Positions 44,676-54,127 of a stretch of 64,000 nt of DNA are shown in pieces. The position numbers and the translations under genes are program-made. Origin of the DNA: K189A clade bacterium (GTDB lineage: Bacteria > Pseudomonadota > Gammaproteobacteria > Pseudomonadales > Azotimanducaceae). The notes beneath the pieces are model-generated. The model was not told where the DNA came from, searched no databases, and saw nothing but the letters and a program-made list of their open reading frames with translations. Every line of letters starts with the position of its first letter. The first letter of the stretch is position 1. The stretch spans positions 1 to 64,000 of the forward strand of contig CACOYI010000001.1 in NCBI GenBank assembly GCA_902631405.1, read 5' to 3'.

Positions 44676-44755
44676 ACTTTTTTTCTGGGGGAGCGATGTT
44701 AAATTAAATCGACGAGGATTGATAAAAATTTAGAGAAATTAGGGGGAGGGGATTA

Positions 44756-45547
44756 GTGAGAGAAAATACGTCATTAAAGGCTTGGAAAGAAGATAAACAA
44801 ACAGTCGGTTGTTGGTTGAGTATGGCGAATGCTTACTCTGCAGAAGCGCTCGCAAGCGCTGGATTTGATTGGGTTTGTGTCGATATGCAGCATGGCATCA
44901 TCGATTACACGGATTTAGCCTATATGTTGCCGGCTATCTCAACGTCTGCTGCTACTCCGTTGGTTAGAGTCCCATGGAACGAGCCGTACGAAATAATGAA
45001 GGTGCTGGACGCTGGAGCCTATGGCGTGATTGTTCCTATGATCAACAATAGAGAAGAGGCAGAACAAGCGGTTATGGCATGCAGATATCCTCCCGATGGC
45101 TTCAGATCTTTCGGGCCTATTCGAGCGGCCTTATATGGTGGAAAGGGCTACTCGGTTGAAGCTAATGATCAGATTGCTTGTATCGCCATGATAGAGACGG
45201 CAGAAGGTAGAGAAAAGGCGGAGGAGATCATCACTACACCAGGTCTTGACGCTGTATACATAGGCCCAGCCGATCTGGCCTTATCCATGGGTCTCCCAGC
45301 AATGGGAGACCAGCCGCAGGAGGAGCACCTGGAGGAAGTGAAGAGGCTATTAGCACTTTGTAAAAAGCATAAAGTTGCCGCAGGAATTCACACTGGCGGG
45401 ATCGAATATACACAAAAATATCTCGAGCTTGGTTTTAACTTTGCCGCATTAGGAAGTGACTCAGGCCATATGATGAAAAATGCGGTTAAGGAACTGTCCT
45501 TAGCGAAAGGTATAACTCAAGCAAAAAGGGAGAGCACAGGTTACTAG
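44756..45547 (+). CDS. HpcH/HpaI aldolase/citrate lyase family protein
   Basis: 263 residues; GTG start at 44756 after GGGGGAGGGG. Segments [51 protein letters not shown] and AVYIGPADLALSMG give the metal-binding Glu/Asp and active-site Arg of class II HpaI aldolases. It cleaves or forms 4-hydroxy-2-oxo acids, as in the last steps of aromatic meta-cleavage. Substrate unproven. Confidence 0.84.
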   Translation: MRENTSLKAWKEDKQTVGCWLSMANAYSAEALASAGFDWVCVDMQHGIIDYTDLAYMLPAISTSAATPLVRVPWNEPYEIMKVLDAGAYGVIVPMINNREEAEQAVMACRYPPDGFRSFGPIRAALYGGKGYSVEANDQIACIAMIETAEGREKAEEIITTPGLDAVYIGPADLALSMGLPAMGDQPQEEHLEEVKRLLALCKKHKVAAGIHTGGIEYTQKYLELGFNFAALGSDSGHMMKNAVKELSLAKGITQAKRESTGY

Positions 45548-45575
45548 TGGGAATTTTATCAAATAGGAGCGCCTC

Positions 45576-46259
45576 TTGGGCGTCGTGATAGCAGGGCTTC
45601 TCTTGCTTTTATTCTTTGCTCCCACCTTGTGGGTGAAGTGGGCGATGAAGAAGCATAGTCGGCCAAAAGCCTCTATGCCCGGCTCCGGCGGAGAGTTAGC
45701 GAAACATTTGGTCAAGCGATTTGGCTTGGACGGAGTATCTGTCGAGACGACTGAGCAGGGCGATCACTACGACCCAGAGACCAAAACAGTAAGGCTGACA
45801 GAGTCGAATTTCTCTGCCCGGTCCCTAACCGCGGTCGCAATCGCGGCTCATGAGGTGGGACACGCCATTCAGCACCAACAGGGAGACCCGCGGATGTCGG
45901 CGAGAACTCATCTCGCTACGCTTGCGAATAAACTGGCCAGAGTAAGTTCCGCAATGATTTGGGCTGCGCCATTAGTTGGCCTCTTGTTGCGGCACCCTGT
46001 TCCACTTTCAGTAACGTTTGCGATCGGCTTATCTGGTCTAATTACAAGAATGTTGCTTCATCTAATCACGCTCCCCTTGGAATGGGACGCAAGTTTTGGG
46101 AAAGCTCTTCCAGTATTGAACGAGGGTAAATATGTGGACGAATCCGATCAAAAAGCGGTTAAGCAAATATTAAGGGCCGCGGCCTTTACTTATGTTGCGG
46201 CCGCCTTTGCTGACGTCTTGAATTTGTGGCGATGGGCCACGTTGTTGATAAAGAGATAA
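45576..46259 (+). CDS. YugP-family zinc metallopeptidase
   Basis: 227 residues. One N-terminal TM segment, then a cytoplasmic or membrane-associated peptidase domain with the zinc motif AHEVGHAIQH, and further TM segments near the C-terminus, as in the YugP (DUF/Peptidase membrane) family. Start appears to be TTG at 45576 with AGGAG 6 bp upstream; no ATG lies near. Substrate unknown. Confidence 0.78.
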   Translation: MGVVIAGLLLLLFFAPTLWVKWAMKKHSRPKASMPGSGGELAKHLVKRFGLDGVSVETTEQGDHYDPETKTVRLTESNFSARSLTAVAIAAHEVGHAIQHQQGDPRMSARTHLATLANKLARVSSAMIWAAPLVGLLLRHPVPLSVTFAIGLSGLITRMLLHLITLPLEWDASFGKALPVLNEGKYVDESDQKAVKQILRAAAFTYVAAAFADVLNLWRWATLLIKR

Positions 46260-46281
46260 GCAAAAAAACTAGAGGATTGTT

Positions 46282-47052
46282 TTGCGCATAGTTAGCTGGA
46301 ATGTAAATGGACTGAGGGCTTGTGCCAAGAAAGGGTTTTTGGACGTCTTGAACACCAACAATATTGATGTTCTCTGCCTTCAAGAAGTTCGAGCTTTTCC
46401 GGAACAGTTAACCAAAGAAGTCTTAGAACCAGAAGGTTGGCATGCGGTGTTCTCTTCAGCGGAACGTCCCGGTTACAGCGGTGTTGCCATATATAGCAAG
46501 AAAAAGCCGACTAAGGTTATAAACAGTCTAGGGGTAAAGAAGTTTGATGAAGAAGGGAGGTTCTTGGTAGCGAAATTTGGAAGATTGTCGGTAGCAAGTA
46601 TCTATTTCCCGAATGGCAGCGGCAAAGAGCGTGATAACAGCCGTGTCCCTTATAAGCTGGATTTTTGTGATCAGGTGTTACAGCACATAAAACAGCTCGA
46701 AAAAACAGGCCCGGTTTTAGTAACTGGAGACTACAACACAGCGCATCATGAAATAGATATCGCGCGCCCCAAGTCAAACAAGAACTCAAGTGGTTTTCTT
46801 TTAATTGAGAGAGAAGTACTCAGTAATTGGGAAAAAGAAGGATGGATTGATACGTTTCGTTCTCTTCATCCGAATGAGCCAGATCACTATACTTGGTGGA
46901 GACAATTTGGTGGTATGAGAGAGGCCAATGTGGGTTGGCGGATTGACTATATAATGGCTTCCAAGTCAGCGGCAAAAAGAATTAAAGATGCGTTCATCTG
47001 GCCCAATATTCTGGGTTCAGACCATTGTCCGATTGGTGTGGATATAGACTAG
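46282..47052 (+). CDS. xthA: Exodeoxyribonuclease III (AP endonuclease)
   Basis: 256 residues of the endonuclease/exonuclease/phosphatase fold: RIVSWNVNGLRA at the start, LQEVRAFPEQL with the metal-binding Glu, GDYNTAH, and the closing GSDHCPIGVDID. It cleaves abasic sites and trims 3' ends in base-excision repair, probably with Nei (20613). The conserved N-terminus requires TTG at 46282 as start (AGAGGA upstream). Confidence 0.9.
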   Translation: MRIVSWNVNGLRACAKKGFLDVLNTNNIDVLCLQEVRAFPEQLTKEVLEPEGWHAVFSSAERPGYSGVAIYSKKKPTKVINSLGVKKFDEEGRFLVAKFGRLSVASIYFPNGSGKERDNSRVPYKLDFCDQVLQHIKQLEKTGPVLVTGDYNTAHHEIDIARPKSNKNSSGFLLIEREVLSNWEKEGWIDTFRSLHPNEPDHYTWWRQFGGMREANVGWRIDYIMASKSAAKRIKDAFIWPNILGSDHCPIGVDID

Positions 47053-47083
47053 TCGAAAAAATTAGCGGTATTGGGAGAGAATA

Positions 47084-48499
47084 ATGGCGGAAATGTTTCC
47101 AAAGCATCCGAATCTTGTTGGTGGGTATGAACCCCTATTGATGGAGTGTGATGTTCACGACATGCGGGTAGAGGGTGAGGTTCCCTCAGCTTTGAGCGGC
47201 AGTTTTTACCGTAATGGGCCTAATCCTCAATTTGCTCCTCGGGGTGGTTATCATTTGTTCGGCGGAGATGGGATGATCCACGCTTTCCATATCGAAAACG
47301 GGAAGATTAGTTATAGGAACCGTTGGGCACGCACTAAAAAGTGGCATCTTGAAAGGAACGCAGGACGGGCACTATTCAATCCGTTTGATCCCTCGAAACA
47401 AGATCCATCAGTTTCTGGTGTGGTCACTGACGGCCTCGCAAATACCAACATAGTCTGGCACGCAGGCAGGTTATTGGCTCTCGAAGAAGGGCACGCCCCA
47501 TTTGAGCTCGACCCGCATACATTAGAATCCAAGGGCTGTTACACCTATGGAGGCAAGCTTAAAGGCCCGATGACGGCGCATCCAAAGATAGATTACGAAA
47601 GTGGGGAGATGTTGTTCTTTGGGTACAACGCAGACGGAGGAATTTCTCCAGCTATGACTTTTAATGTAGTCGATCGAGCAGGAACATTGGTTCGCAGTGA
47701 GTCTTTCGAAGCACCCTATGCCTCTATGGTTCACGATTTTATGGTGACTAGTGACTATATTCTGTTTCCCATTATGCCGCTCACAGGTTCAATCGAAAGG
47801 GCGATGTCTGGTCTTCCTGTCTATGCGTGGGAGCCTGACAAATCAGTGCATGTTGGCGTGATGCCGAGGAATGGAAGCGTCAATGACATGAGATGGTTCA
47901 CGGGAGAAGCTGCCTATGTATTTCATCCAATGAATTCGTTCTCAATCGGAGAGACCATATATTGTGACGTTTGCGAATACCCACAAGCCCCGTTGTTTCC
48001 GTTTGCAGATGGCTCACCAGGAGATCCTAAGAAAGCCAACGCCAACCTTGTTCGTTGGACTTTTGACTTGTCAGCCCAGACGGATACTTATAAAAGACAG
48101 CAGCTCGATGACCTTGATACCGAGTTTCCAAGACTTGATGAGCGCAGGACGGGACTCAATTATCGCTATGGTTTCATGGCAGCGGACTCCAAACCAAAGA
48201 ATCGAGTGGGTGGATTCGATATGCTATGTAGAGTCGATTTGGGAAACGGAACGCGAGATGTGTATGAGGCAGGGCCAGGCGTTGCCGTTAGTGAACCGGT
48301 ATTTGTGCCTCGAACAGAAGATTCAGCGGAGGGCGATGGTTTTCTCCTTGCGTATACATATGATGCGAACCGTCGTGCAAGTAATCTGCTAATTTTTGAT
48401 GCACTTGATTTACAGTCGGGACCAATTGCGAATGGTTATTTGGACCACCGCATACCCTTCGGTTTTCACGGAAACTGGAGGGAAAAAGCGATCTCCTAA
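47084..48499 (+). CDS. Carotenoid oxygenase / lignostilbene dioxygenase family
   Basis: 471 residues, seven-bladed propeller family. Four iron ligands are visible: His166 (MTAHPKID), His217 (MVHDFMV), His281 (VFHPMNSF) and His462 (GFHGNW). N-terminal GSFYRNGPNPQF and LFGGDGMIHAF are typical. The enzyme would cleave a double bond in a carotenoid, stilbene or related compound with O2; which one is unknown. It ends in a 4-bp CTAA overlap with modC. Confidence 0.87.
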   Translation: MAEMFPKHPNLVGGYEPLLMECDVHDMRVEGEVPSALSGSFYRNGPNPQFAPRGGYHLFGGDGMIHAFHIENGKISYRNRWARTKKWHLERNAGRALFNPFDPSKQDPSVSGVVTDGLANTNIVWHAGRLLALEEGHAPFELDPHTLESKGCYTYGGKLKGPMTAHPKIDYESGEMLFFGYNADGGISPAMTFNVVDRAGTLVRSESFEAPYASMVHDFMVTSDYILFPIMPLTGSIERAMSGLPVYAWEPDKSVHVGVMPRNGSVNDMRWFTGEAAYVFHPMNSFSIGETIYCDVCEYPQAPLFPFADGSPGDPKKANANLVRWTFDLSAQTDTYKRQQLDDLDTEFPRLDERRTGLNYRYGFMAADSKPKNRVGGFDMLCRVDLGNGTRDVYEAGPGVAVSEPVFVPRTEDSAEGDGFLLAYTYDANRRASNLLIFDALDLQSGPIANGYLDHRIPFGFHGNWREKAIS

Positions 48500-49569
48500 A
48501 CCTCTACAGATATAGTCTTTATCAGTGCAAATATTGTTTGTCCGGTTTGAAGATTCATATCCTGCAGTGAACTATTCGTTATTCTCGCGGCCAGACTTTG
48601 TCCGCCAATGTCGATGATGACGACCGACGAAAAGCCGTCTGGATACTCGTTTATTTCAACTAGATGACCAGAAAGACAATTTCTGATGCTGATCTTATCA
48701 GGTTGTTCTGAAGCGAGTATCACGTCTCTAGCCAAAACGAAAATATTCGTTTTTTCGCCTCTCTCGAGATCAGCAGATATTGGCGCCACGATGACTTCGT
48801 CTGCCAAGCTCAACCTCGTTAGCCCTCGGTCTCTTTGGTGATCTAAGACGGTTACCGACAAAACAGAACCCTCTAACGATTCTGCGTTATTTGCGAGGTC
48901 TGCCAAACCACGAACAAAAACTGATTGAGTTGGTCTGGGAGGAGAGATCACATTTTTTGAAATCACCATCGTCTCTTCGCAATACCTGCCTATGTCCGGA
49001 AGATGATGGCTCACTAGGATGGTAATTTTGTTGTTTGTCTTTGTGAGTTCGCTGATGAACTTAAGGATTTTTGATTTGAGCCGATCTTCCAATTCGGTTG
49101 TGGGTTCGTCTAGTAGCAAAACGTCCGGGTCGCTCAAAATAGATCGAGCTATAGAGACTCTTTTTATTTGACCACCTGATAGCTGTTCAGGTTTCTTCTC
49201 GAGGATCCGGTCAATCTCGAGATTTTCGACAACTGCCTTCATGTCGACAGAACACGAATCACTGAGAGTCCTCTCTTCTGCAAAAAGGAGGTTCTCTTTC
49301 ACTGTTAAATGTGGGAAGAGGCGATTTTCCTGGAACACGGTGCTTGTGGATCTTCGCTGGCTCGGCGCTATGTATGAATGATCTTGCCAAATGTCTTGTT
49401 TGAATTTTATTTCTCCATCGGCCGGAACAATTCCAGCTAAGGCGTGCAGAAAAGTTGTTTTCCCAGATCCGCTAGGGCCAATCAGCCCGTAAAGAACCCC
49501 CGGCTTTAAATCGACCTTAGCCCTAAAAGAAAACGAGCCCCTGGAACAGGTGATTTGTGCGATCAGCAT
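48496..49569 (-). CDS. modC: Molybdate ABC transporter ATP-binding protein
   Basis: 357 residues. Walker A GPSGSGKTTFL, the DPDVLLLDEPT box, LSGGQIKRVSIARS and the C-terminal Mop/TOBE-like repeat domain (IDIGGQSLAARITNS) that binds oxyanions are characteristic of ModC. It provides energy for ModB. Its start overlaps the modB stop (TAATG). No modA is found in the window. Confidence 0.84.
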   Translation of the reverse strand: MLIAQITCSRGSFSFRAKVDLKPGVLYGLIGPSGSGKTTFLHALAGIVPADGEIKFKQDIWQDHSYIAPSQRRSTSTVFQENRLFPHLTVKENLLFAEERTLSDSCSVDMKAVVENLEIDRILEKKPEQLSGGQIKRVSIARSILSDPDVLLLDEPTTELEDRLKSKILKFISELTKTNNKITILVSHHLPDIGRYCEETMVISKNVISPPRPTQSVFVRGLADLANNAESLEGSVLSVTVLDHQRDRGLTRLSLADEVIVAPISADLERGEKTNIFVLARDVILASEQPDKISIRNCLSGHLVEINEYPDGFSSVVIIDIGGQSLAARITNSSLQDMNLQTGQTIFALIKTISVEV

Positions 49570-50240
49570 TACCTCAGCCTCATTAATGGCGTTTTATTCA
49601 ACGAATACGTGATGAAGAGGACAAGAAAAGAAAAAGTAAGAAGGGTAACCGACAAGATATGAGCTTCTGCATAATTTAATATTTCTACCTTTTCATAAAG
49701 CGCAATAGAGATAACTCTGGTCTCACCGGGAATATTGCCGCCAACCATTAGGACAATGCCAAATTCGCCGACCGTGTGTGCGAAAGTTAGAATTCCTCCT
49801 GTGATTATTCCCCGTTTACTTAGAGGCAAGATCAAATGCCGGAATATCTCGGCCGTCGACGCGCCTAAATCTCCAGCAGCCTCCCTCAATTTTGGGTCTA
49901 CGCTCTCGAAAGCATTCAAAAGGGGTTGAATCATGAAAGGTAGCGAATAAATGATTGACGCAACGACCAGCCCGGCAAAGGAAAAAGTAAGCGTATCACC
50001 GGTCAAGTCCAGCCAGAGTCCTCCTATAAAAGTGTCAGGACTCATCATTATTAGAAGATAGAATCCGATTACCGTGGGCGGCATCACCAAAGGCAAAGAG
50101 GTCAGAGTCTCTAAGGTGGTTCTCAAACCGCCGGTTTGATTCGATAGCCACCAAGCAAAGGGCAGACCGATCACTAGTAGCACTAGCGTTGTGACTAACG
50201 AAAGTTGGAGTGTCAGCCAAATAGCAGCGAGTTCAGGCAA
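49569..50240 (-). CDS. modB: Molybdate ABC transporter permease
   Basis: 223 residues, five to six TM helices, with the permease loop LREAAGDLGASTAEIFRHLILPL and PPTVIGFYLL. Length matches ModB. The start seems to be TTG at 50240 without a strong ribosome site. Paired with modC, but the substrate-binding modA gene is missing here. Confidence 0.83.
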   Translation of the reverse strand: MPELAAIWLTLQLSLVTTLVLLVIGLPFAWWLSNQTGGLRTTLETLTSLPLVMPPTVIGFYLLIMMSPDTFIGGLWLDLTGDTLTFSFAGLVVASIIYSLPFMIQPLLNAFESVDPKLREAAGDLGASTAEIFRHLILPLSKRGIITGGILTFAHTVGEFGIVLMVGGNIPGETRVISIALYEKVEILNYAEAHILSVTLLTFSFLVLFITYSLNKTPLMRLR

Positions 50241-50266
50241 CTTATTTCTCTATATAATTTTGATTT

Positions 50267-50291
50267 TGAGGGAACGGATTTTTCTCCCTCA
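50267..50291. repeat. 7-bp inverted repeat upstream of modB
   Basis: TGAGGGA (50267-50273) and TCCCTCA (50285-50291), 11 bases apart. It might form a leader hairpin in the modBC transcript. It does not resemble a known ModE box or molybdenum-cofactor riboswitch closely enough to claim one. Confidence 0.3.
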
Positions 50292-50323
50292 GTCAGGGTG
50301 GTTTCCGCTTATGTTAGAACATA

Positions 50324-50343
50324 GGCCAGCTTCGTAGCTGGCC
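50324..50343 (-). terminator. Hairpin after the exported methyltransferase gene
   Basis: GGCCAGCT, loop TCGT, AGCTGGCC: perfect 8-bp GC-rich stem, 15 bp past the minus-strand stop. The tract after it on the minus strand (TATGTTCTAAC) is only moderately T-rich, so termination may be incomplete. Confidence 0.55.
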
Positions 50344-50358
50344 TTGTCTAATCTGGCT

Positions 50359-51213
50359 TTATGATGTTGGTTTTCTGAACTTGAGGGTCATCCGATTGGA
50401 TTCGCCAATCGCCAGCATCTCTTTTTTATCCGAAGTAGGTGGAAGCCTCCAAACTTTATCTTTTTCCCCAGGGACGTCTTTTGGATTTGCGTTAATATCA
50501 CTGGAAGCCAGAAATTCAAAGCCTGCGGCCTCGAGTTGCGCAATAACGAAATCCCTTTTCAAATAGCCATTCGCACCGCTAGCCCAATCGTCAGACGCAG
50601 ATTCGGGCGCCTCATGTTGAACCACGCCGACTATTCCTCCTGGCTTTAATATGTCATATGCGCTCTTTAGAGCGGTAGTGAGATGACCACCATCCTGTTC
50701 GAATCTCGCTAAATTATGAAGTGCACGGATAAATAAAAATCGATCAGCCGTTCCAGCCATTGCAGCTGGCAGTTCGCCCATTATGAATCCGGATACCCTT
50801 GCCGAGTTTTCGGGCTTTGCTTTGTCTACCTGAGCTGGCCAATCGGTGGCCCAAGTTTTCTGTTTAGCTATCCTTTCTTCGTCCGCACCGAAGTTTCTGT
50901 ATATTGCAGTCGGATAGTTAGCACCGACCAGAGTACCTCCTGATCCCAGAGAGGGCACTAGTATTTTCGTATACCAACCCCCACCCGGGAGGGCTTCAAC
51001 GACTGTCATTCCTTCATCGATACCAAAGAAACTCATGGTCTCTTTCGGGTTTCTGTAAATATAACGAGCTTTTACATCATCTGGTTGAGATGCGAGAGCT
51101 TTGTTCATGGCGCTTTGCATCTCTCCTTCCTCATGATGTCCCGCGTAAGTTGTGCTTGTGACGACAAATACGCTTATAAGTGTGATGATGTTTAGTTGAT
51201 TAAGAGAAATCAT
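50359..51213 (-). CDS. Exported SAM-methyltransferase-fold protein
   Basis: 284 residues with an N-terminal signal peptide ending near TYAG (about residue 24). The mature part has a methyltransferase-like motif I (MTVVEALPGGGWYTKIL) and IVGVVQHEAPE, as in a group of secreted class-I-methyltransferase-like proteins. SAM is not expected in the periplasm, so this may bind another ligand or the signal prediction may be misleading. Function unknown. A GC-rich hairpin follows the stop. Confidence 0.7.
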   Translation of the reverse strand: MISLNQLNIITLISVFVVTSTTYAGHHEEGEMQSAMNKALASQPDDVKARYIYRNPKETMSFFGIDEGMTVVEALPGGGWYTKILVPSLGSGGTLVGANYPTAIYRNFGADEERIAKQKTWATDWPAQVDKAKPENSARVSGFIMGELPAAMAGTADRFLFIRALHNLARFEQDGGHLTTALKSAYDILKPGGIVGVVQHEAPESASDDWASGANGYLKRDFVIAQLEAAGFEFLASSDINANPKDVPGEKDKVWRLPPTSDKKEMLAIGESNRMTLKFRKPTS

Positions 51214-51313
51214 GCTTTCCTCCTTATTTCTGATTCGTTCGTTTTACTAGGCCTAGCGCTCTAATATAACCGGATATTTTTTGTTTGCTATTAGTACGTG
51301 GAATATCCAACGA

Positions 51314-52633
51314 TCAATGAATTTGATCGATTGCTTCGGCCAGTGTGGCACTTATCCTTCTAACATCGCTCTCCTCGGAAATAAAAGGTGGAGCAAATTG
51401 GAGCGTATCCCCGCCCCATCGAACGTAAAGGCCGAGTTCCCAACAACGGATTCCAATTTCAAACGGACGAACAATTGGATCACCATCGCGTGGCGCGATC
51501 TGAAGGGCTGCAGCCATCCCGAAATTTCTAATATCTGTGACGTTCTTGTGGCCCTTCAATGAATGAATCGTCTCTTCGAGGACTGGCGCAAGTTTCTGCG
51601 ATTTTCCGATCATATCCTCATCGAACATGACGTCTAAAGAGGCGAGAGCAGCTGCGCACGCTACTGGATGAGCGGAATATGTGTAGCCGTGCGGCAATTC
51701 GATCATGTGATCGGGTTGATCGTTCATCATAAAAGAGTCATAAATTTTGCTTGAACAAATAACTGCGCCCATTGGTATAACGCCATTTGTCAGGCCTTTA
51801 GCAACATTCATGATGTCGGGTGTGACGTTGAAAGTGGTTGAACCAAAAACTTCACCGAGTCTTCCAAAACCTGTTATCACTTCGTCGAAAATGAGCAATA
51901 TGTCGTGTTCAGTGCAAATTTCCCGAAGTCTGTTTAGATAGTTTAGAGGTGGAACGATCACTCCGGCTGAGCCAGATAAGGGTTCTACAATGACGGCGGC
52001 AATATTGGATGCATCGTGCAACTGGATCAATTGCTCAAGATGATTGGCAAGATGTGCTCCCTCGTTTGGTTGACCTTTGGTAAAAGCGAACTCTGGTTGG
52101 AGCGTGTGTGGCAGATGATCAGCCTCTCCCAGCTGTCCAAATAATCTCCTGTTCGGTCCGATGCCACCAAGGCTTGTGCCGGCAAAATTGACACCATGGT
52201 AACCTTTCATTCTGCCAATAAATCTAGTTTTACTGGGCTTTCCCTGCATCCTCCAATAGGCCCTTGCAATCTTAAGCGATGTGTCCGCGCATTCAGATCC
52301 TGAATTTGCAAACAGAACATGGTCTAAACCTGTCGGCACAATCTCTATCAATCGATCGGCCAGTTCGGTTGCACCTGGATGTGTAAATTGAAAGGACGGA
52401 GCGAAGTCCAATGTTTCCAGTTGCTTTGTGATGGCCTCATTGATCTCTTTTCGATTGTGACCATAGCCAGAACACCAAAGGCCAGATAGCGAGTCATAGA
52501 TCTCTCGCCCATCTTGGCTGACAAAATGACAGTCATTGGCCTCTACGATTACTCTGGGATCCTGATGAAATTGTCGGTTTGCCGTAAACGGGAGCCAGTG
52601 TGATCGAGTTGAAAGATTATTTTGTCCAGTCAT
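51314..52633 (-). CDS. Class III (omega-) aminotransferase
   Basis: 439 residues from ATG at 52633, 17 bp after the preceding GST gene; a longer frame overlaps that gene. PLP fold type I class III: NSGSECADTSLKIARAYWR, LLIFDEVITGFGRLG and the PLP Lys in MNVAKGLTNG. These convert omega-amino acids or amines with pyruvate or glutamate as partner. Substrate unknown. Operon with the upstream GST. Confidence 0.87.
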   Translation of the reverse strand: MTGQNNLSTRSHWLPFTANRQFHQDPRVIVEANDCHFVSQDGREIYDSLSGLWCSGYGHNRKEINEAITKQLETLDFAPSFQFTHPGATELADRLIEIVPTGLDHVLFANSGSECADTSLKIARAYWRMQGKPSKTRFIGRMKGYHGVNFAGTSLGGIGPNRRLFGQLGEADHLPHTLQPEFAFTKGQPNEGAHLANHLEQLIQLHDASNIAAVIVEPLSGSAGVIVPPLNYLNRLREICTEHDILLIFDEVITGFGRLGEVFGSTTFNVTPDIMNVAKGLTNGVIPMGAVICSSKIYDSFMMNDQPDHMIELPHGYTYSAHPVACAAALASLDVMFDEDMIGKSQKLAPVLEETIHSLKGHKNVTDIRNFGMAAALQIAPRDGDPIVRPFEIGIRCWELGLYVRWGGDTLQFAPPFISEESDVRRISATLAEAIDQIH

Positions 52634-52650
52634 TTTTGATATTAGCTCGT

Positions 52651-53271
52651 TTAGTGGATATCCATTGCGATCCGATACCCAGGCCTGTTCTCCAGTCGTT
52701 CCCAATAGGGGCGTATCTTCTCTGGCAGTTGTTCTTTGAGATACTTTTCGCAAAGCATGATGGTATAGCCCAGCATAATATCGGCTGCTGAAAATTGATT
52801 ACCTAGGATGTAGTCGACACTCGCCACCTCCTGAGTTATCGCATCCAAGGATAGTCTTGCCCTGTTTCTCATTTCCTCTACCACGTCCTCTTTTGTTTCC
52901 TCACCTGGAAATTCCCGGAAATGATTGACTATTTCGCCTAGAGGTCGTGCGAAGGTTGCCTCGGCAAACCAGCTCCATTGCAGATATTTTGCGTGTTCTG
53001 GGGTGCCAGGTGCTGGCTGCAATCTACCGCTTCCATATCGGTCGAGTAAGTATTGTACCATTGCTCCTGACTCGAACATTTTTAGATTGTCTGCATTGGT
53101 ATCAATCATGACTGGAACCTTCCCGACAGGATTCATGGCCCTCCATTCTTTGCTTGCACGATGCTCAGCACTAAAGTCCACGGGATGAATCTCGTAGTCG
53201 AGTTCCAACTCCTCACACAGCCAGATAGGTCGTACTCCCCTGGTGGCCGGCACATGGTGGATTTCAATCAT
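52651..53271 (-). CDS. Glutathione S-transferase
   Basis: 206 residues, standard length. The thioredoxin domain starts MIEIHHVPATRGVRPIWLCEEL, with MNPVGKVPVM and FESGAMVQYLLDRYG for glutathione binding. The C-terminal FSAADIMLGY segment is conserved. A detoxification or isomerase role in catabolism is possible. Followed after 17 bp by the aminotransferase gene. Confidence 0.85.
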   Translation of the reverse strand: MIEIHHVPATRGVRPIWLCEELELDYEIHPVDFSAEHRASKEWRAMNPVGKVPVMIDTNADNLKMFESGAMVQYLLDRYGSGRLQPAPGTPEHAKYLQWSWFAEATFARPLGEIVNHFREFPGEETKEDVVEEMRNRARLSLDAITQEVASVDYILGNQFSAADIMLGYTIMLCEKYLKEQLPEKIRPYWERLENRPGYRIAMDIH

Positions 53272-53358
53272 ACTCGCTCCCTTTGTAGGAATTTCTGAGA
53301 AGTCGCTGCATAATCTACTCTGGATCGCTAATCGAGGCCAATGTTTGGGGGGGCAGAT

Positions 53359-54093
53359 ATGTCTGGCGAATTGATGAAATTAGAGCGAGACGGTGATGTT
53401 TTCGTTATTACCTTCGTTGGTGGCGAGAATCGATGGAATACCACTTTCGTTCGGGAACTATCCGGGGTACTTGACGAGGTGGAAGACTCCTCAGGTCCGG
53501 CGGCATTGGTAACGACATCAAGTGACGAGAAGTTTTATTCCAATGGGCTTGATATTGATTGGGTTAGTGATCCTGCAAGTCATCCAGAAGGTGGAGATTC
53601 AAAAGTATTCGGTGGGGAGTTCATGGGGCTGATGGGTCGAATAATAACGTTTCCGATGCCGACGATCTCCGCAATAAACGGACATGCATTTGGAGCCGGT
53701 CTCATGGCCGCACTATGTCATGACGTACGGATCATGAGGGCGGACAGGGGCTTTTTGTGTGCGCCTGAAATGCAGTTGGGAATGGCTATACCGACCCCCG
53801 AACTGGCCCTTTTCCGTCACAAGATGTCTATGAGCGCTTTCCACGAAACGGTGCAGTTAGCTAAGCGATGGAGCGGGCCGATGGCGATGGAGGCAGGCTT
53901 TATTCAGGACATTTCGGATATTGAAAGTCTATTGGACAAGGCGAAGGTAAAAGGCGCTGAACTAGCCCAACTGGCGACAAATCGTGATAATTTCCGGGAC
54001 CAAAAAGAAAGGCTTTATGGGGAAAATGCTGCTATCAACGAAGCACATGGACCGGCTTATATGTTGAAAAACGCCGACAAGTATGGGCATTAA
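53359..54093 (+). CDS. Enoyl-CoA hydratase/isomerase-family protein
   Basis: 244 residues from the ATG at 53359, placed after GGGGGG; an ATG at 53341 precedes the G run and is less likely. Crotonase segments SDEKFYSNGLDIDW and NGHAFGAGLMAALCHD are present. It is closest in pattern to plant/bacterial delta3-enoyl-CoA isomerase-like proteins, but the usual Glu catalytic residue is not clear. 34 bp before the class II aldolase gene. Confidence 0.78.
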   Translation: MSGELMKLERDGDVFVITFVGGENRWNTTFVRELSGVLDEVEDSSGPAALVTTSSDEKFYSNGLDIDWVSDPASHPEGGDSKVFGGEFMGLMGRIITFPMPTISAINGHAFGAGLMAALCHDVRIMRADRGFLCAPEMQLGMAIPTPELALFRHKMSMSAFHETVQLAKRWSGPMAMEAGFIQDISDIESLLDKAKVKGAELAQLATNRDNFRDQKERLYGENAAINEAHGPAYMLKNADKYGH

Positions 54094-54127
54094 AATCAAA
54101 AGATAGATCGATTGCTAGGGATAATCT

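Noticed and set aside
51272..51308. GGATATT/AATATCC inverted repeat before the aminotransferase stop
   Set aside because: Seven-base AT-rich arms 23 bases apart with no T-tract; chance is likely.
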